From NCBI GenBank assembly GCA_043805435.1, contig JAZDHY010000018.1:124001-188000 (forward strand): a stretch of 64,000 bases of DNA, given 5' to 3'. The DNA is from JAEXOD01 sp043805435. GTDB taxonomy: Bacteria; Bacteroidota; Ignavibacteria; Ignavibacteriales; Melioribacteraceae. Made by a program: the position numbers and the translations under genes. Position 1 is the first letter of the stretch, and the number at the start of each line of letters is the position of its first letter. Positions 10,801 to 18,553 of this stretch are shown in pieces. Under the pieces are notes generated by a model. It was given only the letters and a program-made list of their open reading frames with translations. It was not told the DNA's origin and did not search any database.

Positions 10801-12362
10801 TTACAAATAAATTCGGTAAAGTTTTTTCCAATCATTTCATTAGGAGTATATCCAAGTATATTTTCAATAACCGGACTAATATAACTTATTATACCCGATT
10901 CCTGAACCGTAAATATAACATCATTTATGTTTTCAACTAATTCTTTATATTGTTCTTTGCTTTTAAATAACCTTTGTTCTGCAATTTTTCTATCTGTAAT
11001 ATCTCGAATAATTGTTTGATAGTACGTATTCCCTTCAATTTCTATTTGTCTAGCACTAATTTCTGCAGAAAAAACAGTCCCGTCTTTTTTAATATGCTCA
11101 GACTCAAATACATAACCGTTAATTAAGTTAATATTTTTAAGATTATTATTTATTTCTTTATATTTTTCCTCTTTCCAAATATCAGCCATTTTTAGTTTAA
11201 CTATTTCTTTTCTATCATAACCGTATATAGAAATTGCTACATCATTAACTTCTACTACCTGCTTTTTGTTGTCAAATAAAATTATTGCGTCATTTGCATT
11301 TTTTAATAAGGCTTCATATCGTATTTGAAAAGCTTGTTTTTCAATCAAAATATTATAAGCGTCTTTTATAAGTAATATCTTGCTGTAACGTAAAGCAAGA
11401 TATATCGAAAGACTAGCAATCATAAGAAATAATAAATCGAAAACAATTATTGCTAATGCAAAATTTTTTTTGTATATATTAAAAGATGAGAGGTCTAATT
11501 TTGTAATCAGAAGCCAATCGGAACTAATTCCTTTACGAATTTTTGCCATAATTGGTCTGCCTTGGTAATCAGGACCCTCGTAATCACCAAAATTAACTTT
11601 CAAATTTCGATAATCAACATATGGTATGTTGGAAACGGCAATTTCAAAAATATGACTATTTTCGTTGCTAAATTTAAGCTGATACGAAGGTCCATCAGAT
11701 TTTTGTTTAGGTAAAGCAAAGACTGTTTCAAATTGTTGCTCTCCTTTTTTTGTAGAGTTCAATAATTGGAGTAAACCTTGTCTTAAATTTATCGAAAAAA
11801 CTAAAACAGCAAAGGTTTTGCTATTTTTGCCTAAACCATGTGTAAGGGAACAAGAAATTATAACATAAGGATTTTTTAATCCTTCCTCAAATTGGAAATC
11901 CGAAAAATAAACCCCTTTCCGGTTAAACGATCTTTTTATAATTCTTTTTGAAGAATCGCTCAAAAGAAGTGGTTTTCCTGCTAATAAATATTCCTTATTG
12001 GTTGAATCTATAAGAACAATACTTCTATATCTGGCCCCTTTTGTTAATAAAGTAAACGTTTCTTTAGAGGATTTATCTAACACAAAACCTTTTTTATTAT
12101 TTAATAAAGACTTAATATTAGAAATGAATGGATAAACATTTTGAAGATAATATGCATTACTAACATGCTGAGAACGCCAATTATAATATGTGGTAAATTT
12201 CATACGCGATATTGATTGGAGTTCTGAATAATACTCATTCTTTAATGCCTCGATATGCACTTTGTAAACATAAAAACTTACAATAAGAACGCTGCTAACA
12301 AACAACAATAAGCTAAAAATTGTTAAATATAACCATTTGTTTGTATTATTTTTCACAACCAA
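7863..12362 (-). CDS. Membrane histidine kinase with seven PAS domains
   Basis: 1499 aa. TM1 about 11-33, an extracytoplasmic sensor region about 35-300, TM2 about 301-325. Seven PAS modules follow at about 347-460, 470-580, 594-710, 720-835, 849-965, 974-1090 and 1102-1215, several ending in the DITDRK/DITERK motif typical of PAC ends. A coiled coil leads to HisKA with H1284 in STASHEFRTPL and a HATPase with IEIIDNGIGI and GTGLGMSIVKRY. There is no receiver domain. Heme, flavin or redox ligands for the PAS domains cannot be read from sequence. The adjacent LytTR regulator is the expected phosphoacceptor. Confidence 0.93.
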   Translation of the reverse strand: MVVKNNTNKWLYLTIFSLLLFVSSVLIVSFYVYKVHIEALKNEYYSELQSISRMKFTTYYNWRSQHVSNAYYLQNVYPFISNIKSLLNNKKGFVLDKSSKETFTLLTKGARYRSIVLIDSTNKEYLLAGKPLLLSDSSKRIIKRSFNRKGVYFSDFQFEEGLKNPYVIISCSLTHGLGKNSKTFAVLVFSINLRQGLLQLLNSTKKGEQQFETVFALPKQKSDGPSYQLKFSNENSHIFEIAVSNIPYVDYRNLKVNFGDYEGPDYQGRPIMAKIRKGISSDWLLITKLDLSSFNIYKKNFALAIIVFDLLFLMIASLSIYLALRYSKILLIKDAYNILIEKQAFQIRYEALLKNANDAIILFDNKKQVVEVNDVAISIYGYDRKEIVKLKMADIWKEEKYKEINNNLKNINLINGYVFESEHIKKDGTVFSAEISARQIEIEGNTYYQTIIRDITDRKIAEQRLFKSKEQYKELVENINDVIFTVQESGIISYISPVIENILGYTPNEMIGKNFTEFICKADMDRFLINSKELFSKEIKTNYLTLIKKSGEICHVKTSTRTVLNHVGEFIITGSLTDLTQEKKLEQLLNKEREDLRTIINLSPVAIYFKDKQNNYIRVNKAAALTANSTVEELEGKSAKDFYPNGFDKYQKDDFEVIFTGKPKFGIIETLHLAEKTISLRSDKVPWYNEHGEIAGIICFSVDITEQIKAEEELRKEKNLLQWILSTIPVGLLYLNKDGEIIFGNLAAESIFGIKLNEEKTLLSELKINDYDGNIISDENKPFSIVKSRNLPVKGILQSFIKNDARILLSVNISPLISNIDEFEGAVASIEDITLTKEAEEKLIQNEKRYRSLFEGMQEGFAFHQIICNPDGIPIDYRFLEVNPAFERLTGLKSSAIIGKTAKEILPKLEPYWVEEYGRVALGGDYKEFDNYSAEIGKYFRVSVFSNQKEYFAVIFEDITERKKIENALIESEKRFRQVAENTNDWIWEVDENGVFRFSSSSVEKILGYNADELIGKKHFYDLFTNETMEDFNKMSATDIFEKKYIQKWNNANLNIDGSIVVLEKTSSPIFDNAGNFMGYIGADTDVTEQVKRQKEIIDLKNKFSKAFYTSPDAINIVRLKDNCYVDINNGFTKMMGYTEENVLGKSTEEINVWGVKEEKINFETELQKKGIVQNREGEFKRKDGSLVVGLISAVVIEVNEEKCVLTITRDITDRKKIENELQIYRENLEKLVKIRTQELNKTNALLKEEIEKGKGIELMLQQSLDQVQKFSDLKSRFISTASHEFRTPLATMFSSTELLEAYGRKWNIEKYMEHISRIKNSIGNLTYLIDDVLSVSKVEAGKIEYEPREFDFEDFCVNLVKEFQNELAKSHIINLAFKSAKKYFFLDERLFRSILLNLLSNAVKYSKVGETVVLNVLSNDVNIIIEIIDNGIGIAPEDINYLFEPFHRGANVNQIPGTGLGMSIVKRYVELHEGEILVDSKVNFGTKIILIIPIKKKN

Positions 12363-12572
12363 AACTCCTAAACATTACAAAATGTAAACTTTATTCATTT
12401 TTTATTAAAACTTAGTCAAATCATTAAAGAAAATCAATTTTTTATATTAAAATCTTAATATAATATATTTGTCTTTTATTGTTCAATGTTTTTATATTTT
12501 TGCTATTAATTTATTAATACTTTATTTATTTTAATATTAAATTATTCCAAAAAACTTGTAATATAAAATAAT

Positions 12573-13310
12573 ATGAATATAAATAGTAAAATATTGCCAA
12601 TTTCAAATTCGTTTTTAATGATTTTATTTTTTTTTCCTTCAATATATTTTTTTGTTTTAACTCGTTTTCTTTTGCCATATTTAAATGATAATTCGGGTCT
12701 TTTATTTTCTATTAATTGGTTTATTTGTGGATTTTTAATCTTTATTCCCTTGTTTGTTTTGGCCACTTTTTTGATATATAAAGACGGTTTTACTAATAAA
12801 AAACAGATTATAAAAAGACTAAGATTACAAAAAGTCACCAAAAAAGACTGGAAGTATATTATTATTTCTACTATTTCGATTTTTGTTTTAATGTTATTAA
12901 TTATGGGTGCTTCAAAAATTCTAAATCAAATGTATGGAATTAAAGAAATTCAGACTACACCTCCTTTTATGAAAGCTACAGTTTTTATCGGTTGGGAAAA
13001 ATTATATTTACTAATCTGGGCCGTCATGTTCTTTTTTAATATCTATGGAGAAGAATTATTATGGCGGGGATACATTTTAACAAGGCAAGAAATAACAATG
13101 AAAAATAAAGGCTGGGTAGTAAATTCGTTATTGTGGTTAGTTTTTCATTTTAGCTTTGGATTAGATTTATTAATTCTACTACTTCCAATTATTTTTATAT
13201 TACCATATTCGGTTTATAAAACTAAAAACACCAATGTTGGAATTATTATACATGCATTAATTAATGGTCCATCATTTATTTTGATATCTTTGGGGATAAT
13301 TGGCCAATAA
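12573..13310 (+). CDS. CPBP (CAAX/Abi) family intramembrane metalloprotease
   Basis: 245 aa with about six to eight hydrophobic segments. The three family motifs are present: EELLWRG (EExxxR), WLVFHFSFG (FxxxH) and IIHALING (HxxxN). This family includes Rce1-type prenyl proteases, bacteriocin self-immunity proteins and regulators; nothing next to the gene indicates a specific substrate. It is transcribed divergently from the PAS kinase operon and convergently with the AlbA_2 gene. A 99-aa ORF on the opposite strand is a shadow. Confidence 0.85.
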   Translation: MNINSKILPISNSFLMILFFFPSIYFFVLTRFLLPYLNDNSGLLFSINWFICGFLIFIPLFVLATFLIYKDGFTNKKQIIKRLRLQKVTKKDWKYIIISTISIFVLMLLIMGASKILNQMYGIKEIQTTPPFMKATVFIGWEKLYLLIWAVMFFFNIYGEELLWRGYILTRQEITMKNKGWVVNSLLWLVFHFSFGLDLLILLLPIIFILPYSVYKTKNTNVGIIIHALINGPSFILISLGIIGQ

Positions 13311-13334
13311 TTTTAGAATTAAGGCGCATATTGT

Positions 13335-15014
13335 CTAATTATATAAAAAACTTTTCCCTTTATTTGTAATAACAAATTTTTGCTTGGAACTACGCCGTAT
13401 TTCAGGGAAAAGATACATTAATAGACCCATAGCCAACAGCTCGGTTAGTGCGTTTTTAACATTTCTTGTTATAACATCATAACCCAACCTAATAGATATT
13501 TCTAGAGTAGACAAATTTTGATACTCACACATCGTTAATATTTCTGTTTGAATATTATTTAATTTTATGCTATTCCTAAAGGCAATTGATTTCCTTTGGT
13601 TTTGCATTTTATCATTTAAATTTCCATCCTTTTCTTGTTCAAATAATTCTCTATAAGATAATCTTTTTTTCAATCCTCTATTTGGTTGTATATCATTTAT
13701 ATCAGAAAAATAATAAGGTGGTACGTCTTCTTTAGCAGACATTATAAAATGATTTATTTCTTTATTTTCAACACTTTCCGGATGAATAAAAATTGTAACC
13801 AAAAAATAATCCCTCATTGCATTTGTTTCAAATAACGGTTCAGGCGACCCGTTATTTTTTAATGCCATTCTTATTTTTGGTATTCCGGTGCTTCTTCCTT
13901 CTGTGAGGTCAAGTTCTTTCAAAAAATCACCTATTCTTCTATTTCTGTAATTTCTTGCTATAACTTTATTTTTTTTCAATTCAATATTATCTACCGGAGG
14001 TAAAGGGCCGGGGAAAGATAATATTTGAATTTTATCCGGGAAAATACTTATTTCAATCGAGTTTAGATCTTCATAACTTCTATGATAAACAGCATTTACC
14101 AGGGCTTCCTCAACTGCAATAAATGGATAATTAAAATATCTTAAGGCTTCGGCTTTGTAAGGCACTTTGACAATTTCTTCCGTAATTACAGAATTTTTTA
14201 TGTGCAAAAGAGCAGCTTTTATTTGATATTGCAATGGTCCCGAAAAAATATTTTCGCTAAATTTATCTCCAATAGAATCTTTGTAATGGACTATTTCTAT
14301 TTTTGCACCTTTAAAATATTTTTCGGGATGTAAATAAAAAAAAAGTAATCCGCAATTTATAGGTTTTAGGTATTCATCCGGTCCTCTTACAATATTCATC
14401 TGTTTGCATAGGTCAACAAATGATACTTTTTCAATATCGTTATAAAGTTCACTTTTAACTTCTTTTAAAAAAGAACTTATTAATGATTTATCTAAATTTT
14501 CTATATTTGAATTAATATTTATTCTGTCATCAAACGGTAAGCGCGGAAAAACCTCGTAAAGCGTATTTTCGTCTTCCCGTTTTGCTTCAACTGTTAACGC
14601 ACCTCTTCTTACATATACTTTATATTCGTTTTTTTTACCTAATTCTTTGGGAGCTTTATATGGTCTGGCTTCTCCGCCCGGGCACCAAATAATAAGCAAT
14701 ATTTTATCTTCAAATTTTTCTATCGATGAAATAGGAAAGTAATTTGGTAAAATTTTATGGCTTAATTCGTACAATTCTTTTTGAATTTTATCAATCTCGT
14801 TTTCATTTAATCCAAGATTATTGTTGTTTAATAGTCCGTTTTTTTCATCAATTCCTACAACAATATATCCCCCTCCAAAATTATTTATATCGTTTGCAAA
14901 GGCACATAAAGAGTGAATAATATCTTGCGGATTCCAGCCTTTTTTTAGTTCTAATCTTTCAGTTTCAATAACTTTTGAATTAAACAGCTGTTTAATACTT
15001 ATTGGCAATCTCAT
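13335..15014 (-). CDS. AlbA_2/Schlafen-type DNA-binding, RecG-C-like ATP-binding protein
   Basis: 559 aa. The N-terminus has the AlbA_2 (divergent AAA-4/Schlafen) domain, about 14-140: ETERLELKKGW and FGGGYIVVGIDE. A GHKL-type HATPase_c_4 domain lies about 295-410 with VEEALVNAVYHRSYE and STGIPKIRMAL. A winged-helix-like segment sits at about 480-555. Such proteins are often annotated as transcriptional regulators or 'ATP-dependent DNA helicase RecG-like' although they lack helicase motifs. Some occur in defence loci. The upstream region carries two spaced palindromic operator-like sites, which suggests autoregulation (inference). Confidence 0.85.
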   Translation of the reverse strand: MRLPISIKQLFNSKVIETERLELKKGWNPQDIIHSLCAFANDINNFGGGYIVVGIDEKNGLLNNNNLGLNENEIDKIQKELYELSHKILPNYFPISSIEKFEDKILLIIWCPGGEARPYKAPKELGKKNEYKVYVRRGALTVEAKREDENTLYEVFPRLPFDDRININSNIENLDKSLISSFLKEVKSELYNDIEKVSFVDLCKQMNIVRGPDEYLKPINCGLLFFYLHPEKYFKGAKIEIVHYKDSIGDKFSENIFSGPLQYQIKAALLHIKNSVITEEIVKVPYKAEALRYFNYPFIAVEEALVNAVYHRSYEDLNSIEISIFPDKIQILSFPGPLPPVDNIELKKNKVIARNYRNRRIGDFLKELDLTEGRSTGIPKIRMALKNNGSPEPLFETNAMRDYFLVTIFIHPESVENKEINHFIMSAKEDVPPYYFSDINDIQPNRGLKKRLSYRELFEQEKDGNLNDKMQNQRKSIAFRNSIKLNNIQTEILTMCEYQNLSTLEISIRLGYDVITRNVKNALTELLAMGLLMYLFPEIRRSSKQKFVITNKGKSFLYN

Positions 15015-15507
15015 TATAACTCCTTAGTATTTTGATATACCATAAATCAGTTAGATATGGTATATGTTCTTATACCATCTTTTCTAGTTATTAAGTTACT
15101 AAATTAAAAGCGGTTTGTCAAGTTTTTTGTTTTTTTCTTATACCACTTATTATAAAAGTATGGTATATGTATAATTGTGCTATAAATTATAAGATATGCA
15201 TTTTAGGATTATTTTTTTAGCGGGTAATTTTTGTACCCAGATATTGCCCGCAAAAACAGCCATAGTAGTTATTGGATAAGTTAACAAACCAAAACCGATG
15301 TGTAAATATATCCAAAAAAAAATACAAACAGAACAGGAATATGAATTGATATAAACCGATTAGAAGAAAGTTTTTAAAATTGGGACTCAAAAAAAAGAGA
15401 TTTATTAAAAAATCGGTACAAAAATAAATATTATTAAAATTAGTTTATTCATTTATTATAGTTTGAGCATATATAATATTGTTCATATATACCCAAACTA
15501 AAATATC
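15015..15507. promoter_or_regulatory. Regulatory intergenic region with two matched palindromic operators
   Basis: No gene is seen in this 493-bp gap. Five half-sites related to TATACCATA are visible: 15036-15044 (+), 15056-15064 (reverse, TATGGTATA), 15071-15079 (TATACCATC), 15139-15147 (TATACCACT) and 15159-15167 (reverse, TATGGTATA). Two of them form inverted pairs with exactly the same 20-bp half-site offset, centred at about 15050 and 15153. The first pair lies 22-50 bp upstream of the AlbA_2-family start codon, where promoter or leader is expected. The rest is AT-rich, with a weak inverted repeat GCGGGTAA/TTGCCCGC at 15220-15252. Confidence 0.7.
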
Positions 15508-16668
15508 TTAATTAAACTGTTTTGTTAAAATTTCTTTTACTTTTGCAGGTGTTACTAATCCTCTATCTCCAAAATTTTTCCAACCTCTTTTTTCAAAACG
15601 CTCTGCCATTATTTCAATTGAGGCTTTTGGAATATCATAATCCGATAATTTAGTTTTTATTCCAACGGTTTCAAAAAATTCTACTGTTTTTTGAATTATT
15701 TTAGATATTTTTTCTTCATCTGTCCCTTTATCAATACCCAAGACTCTTTTACCATATTGCAAAAGCTTTTCTTTCTTTTCATTTTTGAACACTTCCCAAA
15801 CACCTGGTAAAACAATTGCCAAAGTACGTGCATGATCTAATTCATGTAAAACAGTTATCTCGTGACCTATCATATGGGTGCCCCAATCCTGAAGTACCGC
15901 TGTTCCAATTATTCCATTTAATGCCATAGTTGCTGACCACATTAAAGTACTCATAGCGTCATAATCAGCCGGATTTGCATATACTTTTGGTGCAACTTCT
16001 ATTAATGTTTGCAAAATAGATTCGGCAAATCGGTCTTGTAATGGTGAGTTAACAGGATAGTTCATATATTGTTCTACTACATGAACAAAAGCATCAACTA
16101 TTCCATTAGCCACTTGTTTTTGTGGCAAAGTGCCAGCTGCATCGGGTAATAAAAAAGAAAATTGAGGAAAAGAAAACGGAGTCATAAAAGCAAATTTTTC
16201 TTGCGTTGAGTCTCTTGTTATAACTGCCCCCATATTCATTTCCGAACCGGTAGCTGGTATAGTTAATACTGTTCCAAAAGGTAAAGCTTTTTTAACTTTT
16301 GCATTTTTTACTAAAATATCCCATGGATCGCCATCTTCAAACAAAGTTGCTGCTGCAATAAATTTGGTTGCATCAATTACTGAACCCCCTCCAACAGCAA
16401 GTAAAAAATCGATGTTTTTTTCTTTTATCAGCTTCACAGCTTTCATTGATGCTTCATATCTAGGATTTGGTTCTATTCCACTAAATTCAAAGAGTTCATA
16501 CTCTTTTAAGGCTTCTTTCACCTGCTGATAAACACCATTTTTTAGTATGCTACCGCCCCCGTATATTAAAAGAATCTTTTTATTTACAGGTATCAGTTCT
16601 GTTAATTTATGTAATTGGTTTTTTCCAAAAATTATTTTTACCGGATTATAAAATTCAAAATTGTTCAT
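15508..16668 (-). CDS. Iron-containing alcohol dehydrogenase, YqhD-like
   Basis: 386 aa, the usual length for the YqhD/butanol dehydrogenase branch. The nucleotide-binding motif is VGGGSVIDATKF. Metal ligands read as D192, H196 (VDAFVHVVEQ), H265 (THMIGHE) and H279 (LDHARTLA), each offset by two from E. coli YqhD. It would reduce aldehydes to alcohols with NADPH in the cytoplasm. It is 28 bp downstream of an aldo/keto reductase and in the same unit as a TetR regulator. That parallels the YqhC-YqhD-DkgA reactive-aldehyde detoxification arrangement (inference). Confidence 0.92.
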   Translation of the reverse strand: MNNFEFYNPVKIIFGKNQLHKLTELIPVNKKILLIYGGGSILKNGVYQQVKEALKEYELFEFSGIEPNPRYEASMKAVKLIKEKNIDFLLAVGGGSVIDATKFIAAATLFEDGDPWDILVKNAKVKKALPFGTVLTIPATGSEMNMGAVITRDSTQEKFAFMTPFSFPQFSFLLPDAAGTLPQKQVANGIVDAFVHVVEQYMNYPVNSPLQDRFAESILQTLIEVAPKVYANPADYDAMSTLMWSATMALNGIIGTAVLQDWGTHMIGHEITVLHELDHARTLAIVLPGVWEVFKNEKKEKLLQYGKRVLGIDKGTDEEKISKIIQKTVEFFETVGIKTKLSDYDIPKASIEIMAERFEKRGWKNFGDRGLVTPAKVKEILTKQFN

Positions 16669-16696
16669 TATTAACCCTTTATATATATTATTAAAA

Positions 16697-17677
16697 TTAT
16701 TTATTTAAAGTTGTCATTCGTTTACTATCGTAGCGTGTACCCACAACTAATTCACCCAAAACATCCAATTTGATTATTTCTTCTTGAGTAAGAAAAACAT
16801 TAACTGATTCAATGTTTTCTAACAGATATGTTTTTCTTTTAGTCCCCGGTATTGGCACAATATCTTTTCCCTTGTTTAACAACCATGCTAAAGCAATTTG
16901 TGAGGGTTTGATTTTTTTATTATCAGCAATTTCTTCAATAATTTTTACAATCTCTAAATTTTTATGCAAATTTTCATCATTAAACCGGGGTTGATTTTTT
17001 CTAAAATCATTCACCTCTAAATCTTCTGTCGATTTAATTTTCCCCGTCAAAAAACCACGCCCTAACGGACTATAAGCAACTAAAGAAACATCTAAATTTC
17101 TACACTCGCTCAATACACCATCTTCCACATCTCTTGACCATAAAGAATATTCGGATTGAACTGATGTTATAGGATGTACTTTATTTGCTCTATTTAAAAT
17201 CTCTGCGGATATTTCCGAAAGTCCAATATACCTCACCTTCCCTTCTTTTACTAATTTTGCCATTGCTTCAACTGTCTCTTCTATAGGTGTGTTTGGATCA
17301 AGTCGGTGCAAATAATATAAATCGATAACATCCGTATCTAAACGTATTAAACTTTCCTCGCAACTTAGTTTCACATATTCCGGTTTTCCGTTTAGTCCAA
17401 CTATATTAGCTTTTTCATCGCGCATAATTCCAAATTTTGTAGCAAGTATTACTTCGCTTCGTTTTTTTTTAATAGCTTTACCAACAAGAATTTCATTATG
17501 TCCCATTCCGTACATGTTTGCAGTATCAATAAAATTTATTCCATTATCCAATGCTGCATGTATAGTTTCAATCGATTGTTTTTCGTCCGTACTGCCATAA
17601 AATTCGCTCATTCCCATTGTTCCAAGCCCAAGGGAAGAAACCATTAAATCACTTTTTCCTAATTTTCTTTTTTCCAT
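16697..17677 (-). CDS. Aldo/keto reductase
   Basis: 326 aa. The catalytic tetrad is visible: D51, Y56 (DTANMYGMG), K81 (LATKFG) and H124 (DLYYLHRLDP). The NADPH-binding C-terminal part includes PIPGTKR. Its overall pattern (RKLGKSDLMVSSLGLGTMGMS) fits the AKR13/YakC-like group, which acts on aldehydes and ketones. It lies between a TetR regulator and an alcohol dehydrogenase on the same strand, with an operator-like palindrome just before its start. Confidence 0.93.
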   Translation of the reverse strand: MEKRKLGKSDLMVSSLGLGTMGMSEFYGSTDEKQSIETIHAALDNGINFIDTANMYGMGHNEILVGKAIKKKRSEVILATKFGIMRDEKANIVGLNGKPEYVKLSCEESLIRLDTDVIDLYYLHRLDPNTPIEETVEAMAKLVKEGKVRYIGLSEISAEILNRANKVHPITSVQSEYSLWSRDVEDGVLSECRNLDVSLVAYSPLGRGFLTGKIKSTEDLEVNDFRKNQPRFNDENLHKNLEIVKIIEEIADNKKIKPSQIALAWLLNKGKDIVPIPGTKRKTYLLENIESVNVFLTQEEIIKLDVLGELVVGTRYDSKRMTTLNK

Positions 17678-17700
17678 TTTACTGCTCCATTTATTGAGTG

Positions 17701-17716
17701 ATTATTCATTCATAAT
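17701..17716. promoter_or_regulatory. Operator-like palindrome before the aldo/keto reductase
   Basis: The 16-mer ATTATTCATTCATAAT has ATTAT/ATAAT arms and shares the core TTCATTCAT with the palindrome upstream of the TetR gene. It is 24 bp upstream of the reductase start codon and in the 55-bp gap after the TetR gene. Likely a TetR-family binding site (inference). Confidence 0.55.
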
Positions 17717-17732
17717 GATAATAAAAAAATAT

Positions 17733-18305
17733 TTAACTTTTTATTGCATCCCAACATACTTGAAAAGTAATTTCAATTGTCTTTTCATCAAATTTAAATT
17801 GTCCGTTAATTTGCTGACGAATCAGATTACTTAACGGAGAAAAAACTTGAGCATAAATAATTTCGTTAGGTATATTTTTAATAATTAATTCCCTTTTCGC
17901 TTTCTCAAATATCTCTATAACCGGATAAAAAATTCGCAAGCCCTCTTCCTTAGTCAATTTATCGATGTATGGCGAGCTTGTAAATTGTTCAAAAAAGCGA
18001 AATTTTGGTTTATTTTGAAGCATAAAACTAAGATAATTTCTGTACATTAGTTCCAATGCAACCCGAATTGAAAGATTTTTAGAATAACCGTTTATTACAG
18101 CAAAAGTCAGCTGTTCCTTTAGTTGTAAATACAACTCGTTTATCAAAGTCCGCTTATCTTTAAAATATATATAAATTGTACCAGAGGCTACTCCCGCATC
18201 CTTTGCTATTAGGGAAATTGGAGTGGCATCAAAACCGTTTTCAGTAATTAGTTTTAAGGTCGAATTGAATATTATTTCTTTTTTATCACATTTTTCTTTA
18301 TCCAT
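17733..18305 (-). CDS. TetR/AcrR family transcriptional regulator
   Basis: 190 aa. The N-terminal helix-turn-helix is clear: ISLIAKDAGVASGTIYIYFKDKRTLINEL (split: AKDAGVASGTIYIYF is the recognition part, about 29-44). The C-terminal ligand-binding domain is divergent, as usual for the family. It is first in the unit with the aldo/keto reductase and YqhD-like dehydrogenase, and palindromes flank the regulator on both sides. It probably represses these genes in response to an aldehyde or other electrophile (inference). Confidence 0.9.
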   Translation of the reverse strand: MDKEKCDKKEIIFNSTLKLITENGFDATPISLIAKDAGVASGTIYIYFKDKRTLINELYLQLKEQLTFAVINGYSKNLSIRVALELMYRNYLSFMLQNKPKFRFFEQFTSSPYIDKLTKEEGLRIFYPVIEIFEKAKRELIIKNIPNEIIYAQVFSPLSNLIRQQINGQFKFDEKTIEITFQVCWDAIKS

Positions 18306-18318
18306 ATTTCAAATATAT

Positions 18319-18334
18319 ATGAATGTTCATTCAT
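18319..18334. promoter_or_regulatory. Operator-like palindrome upstream of the TetR gene
   Basis: ATGAATGTTCATTCAT has perfect ATGAAT/ATTCAT arms and lies 14-29 bp upstream of the TetR start codon. It shares TTCATTCAT with the site at 17701-17716, which is consistent with one regulator binding both. Confidence 0.6.
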
Positions 18335-18553
18335 TGTCAATACCGAAACTAAAATTAATATTTTAAATATTTCAACACTTTATGAACTAAGCCGAATGTT
18401 TCATTTTAATACAGTATCTCAAATAATTACAGAAAATAATATTTTTTACTAATAAAACAGTAGTAAAAAGCCATAAAAACATGGCTTAGTATTTGATTTA
18501 TTGAGTTTTTAAAAGAAAAAATAAATTTTTCATTAAATAAATAGGAGTATCAA

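Noticed and set aside
12542..12841. 99-aa reading frame on the minus strand
   Set aside because: It lies opposite the CPBP protease gene, is lysine/asparagine-rich shadow sequence, and has no motif.
15220..15252. Intrinsic terminator GCGGGTAA/TTGCCCGC
   Set aside because: The stem has a mismatch-prone long loop and no T-tract, and it is not placed at the end of a gene.
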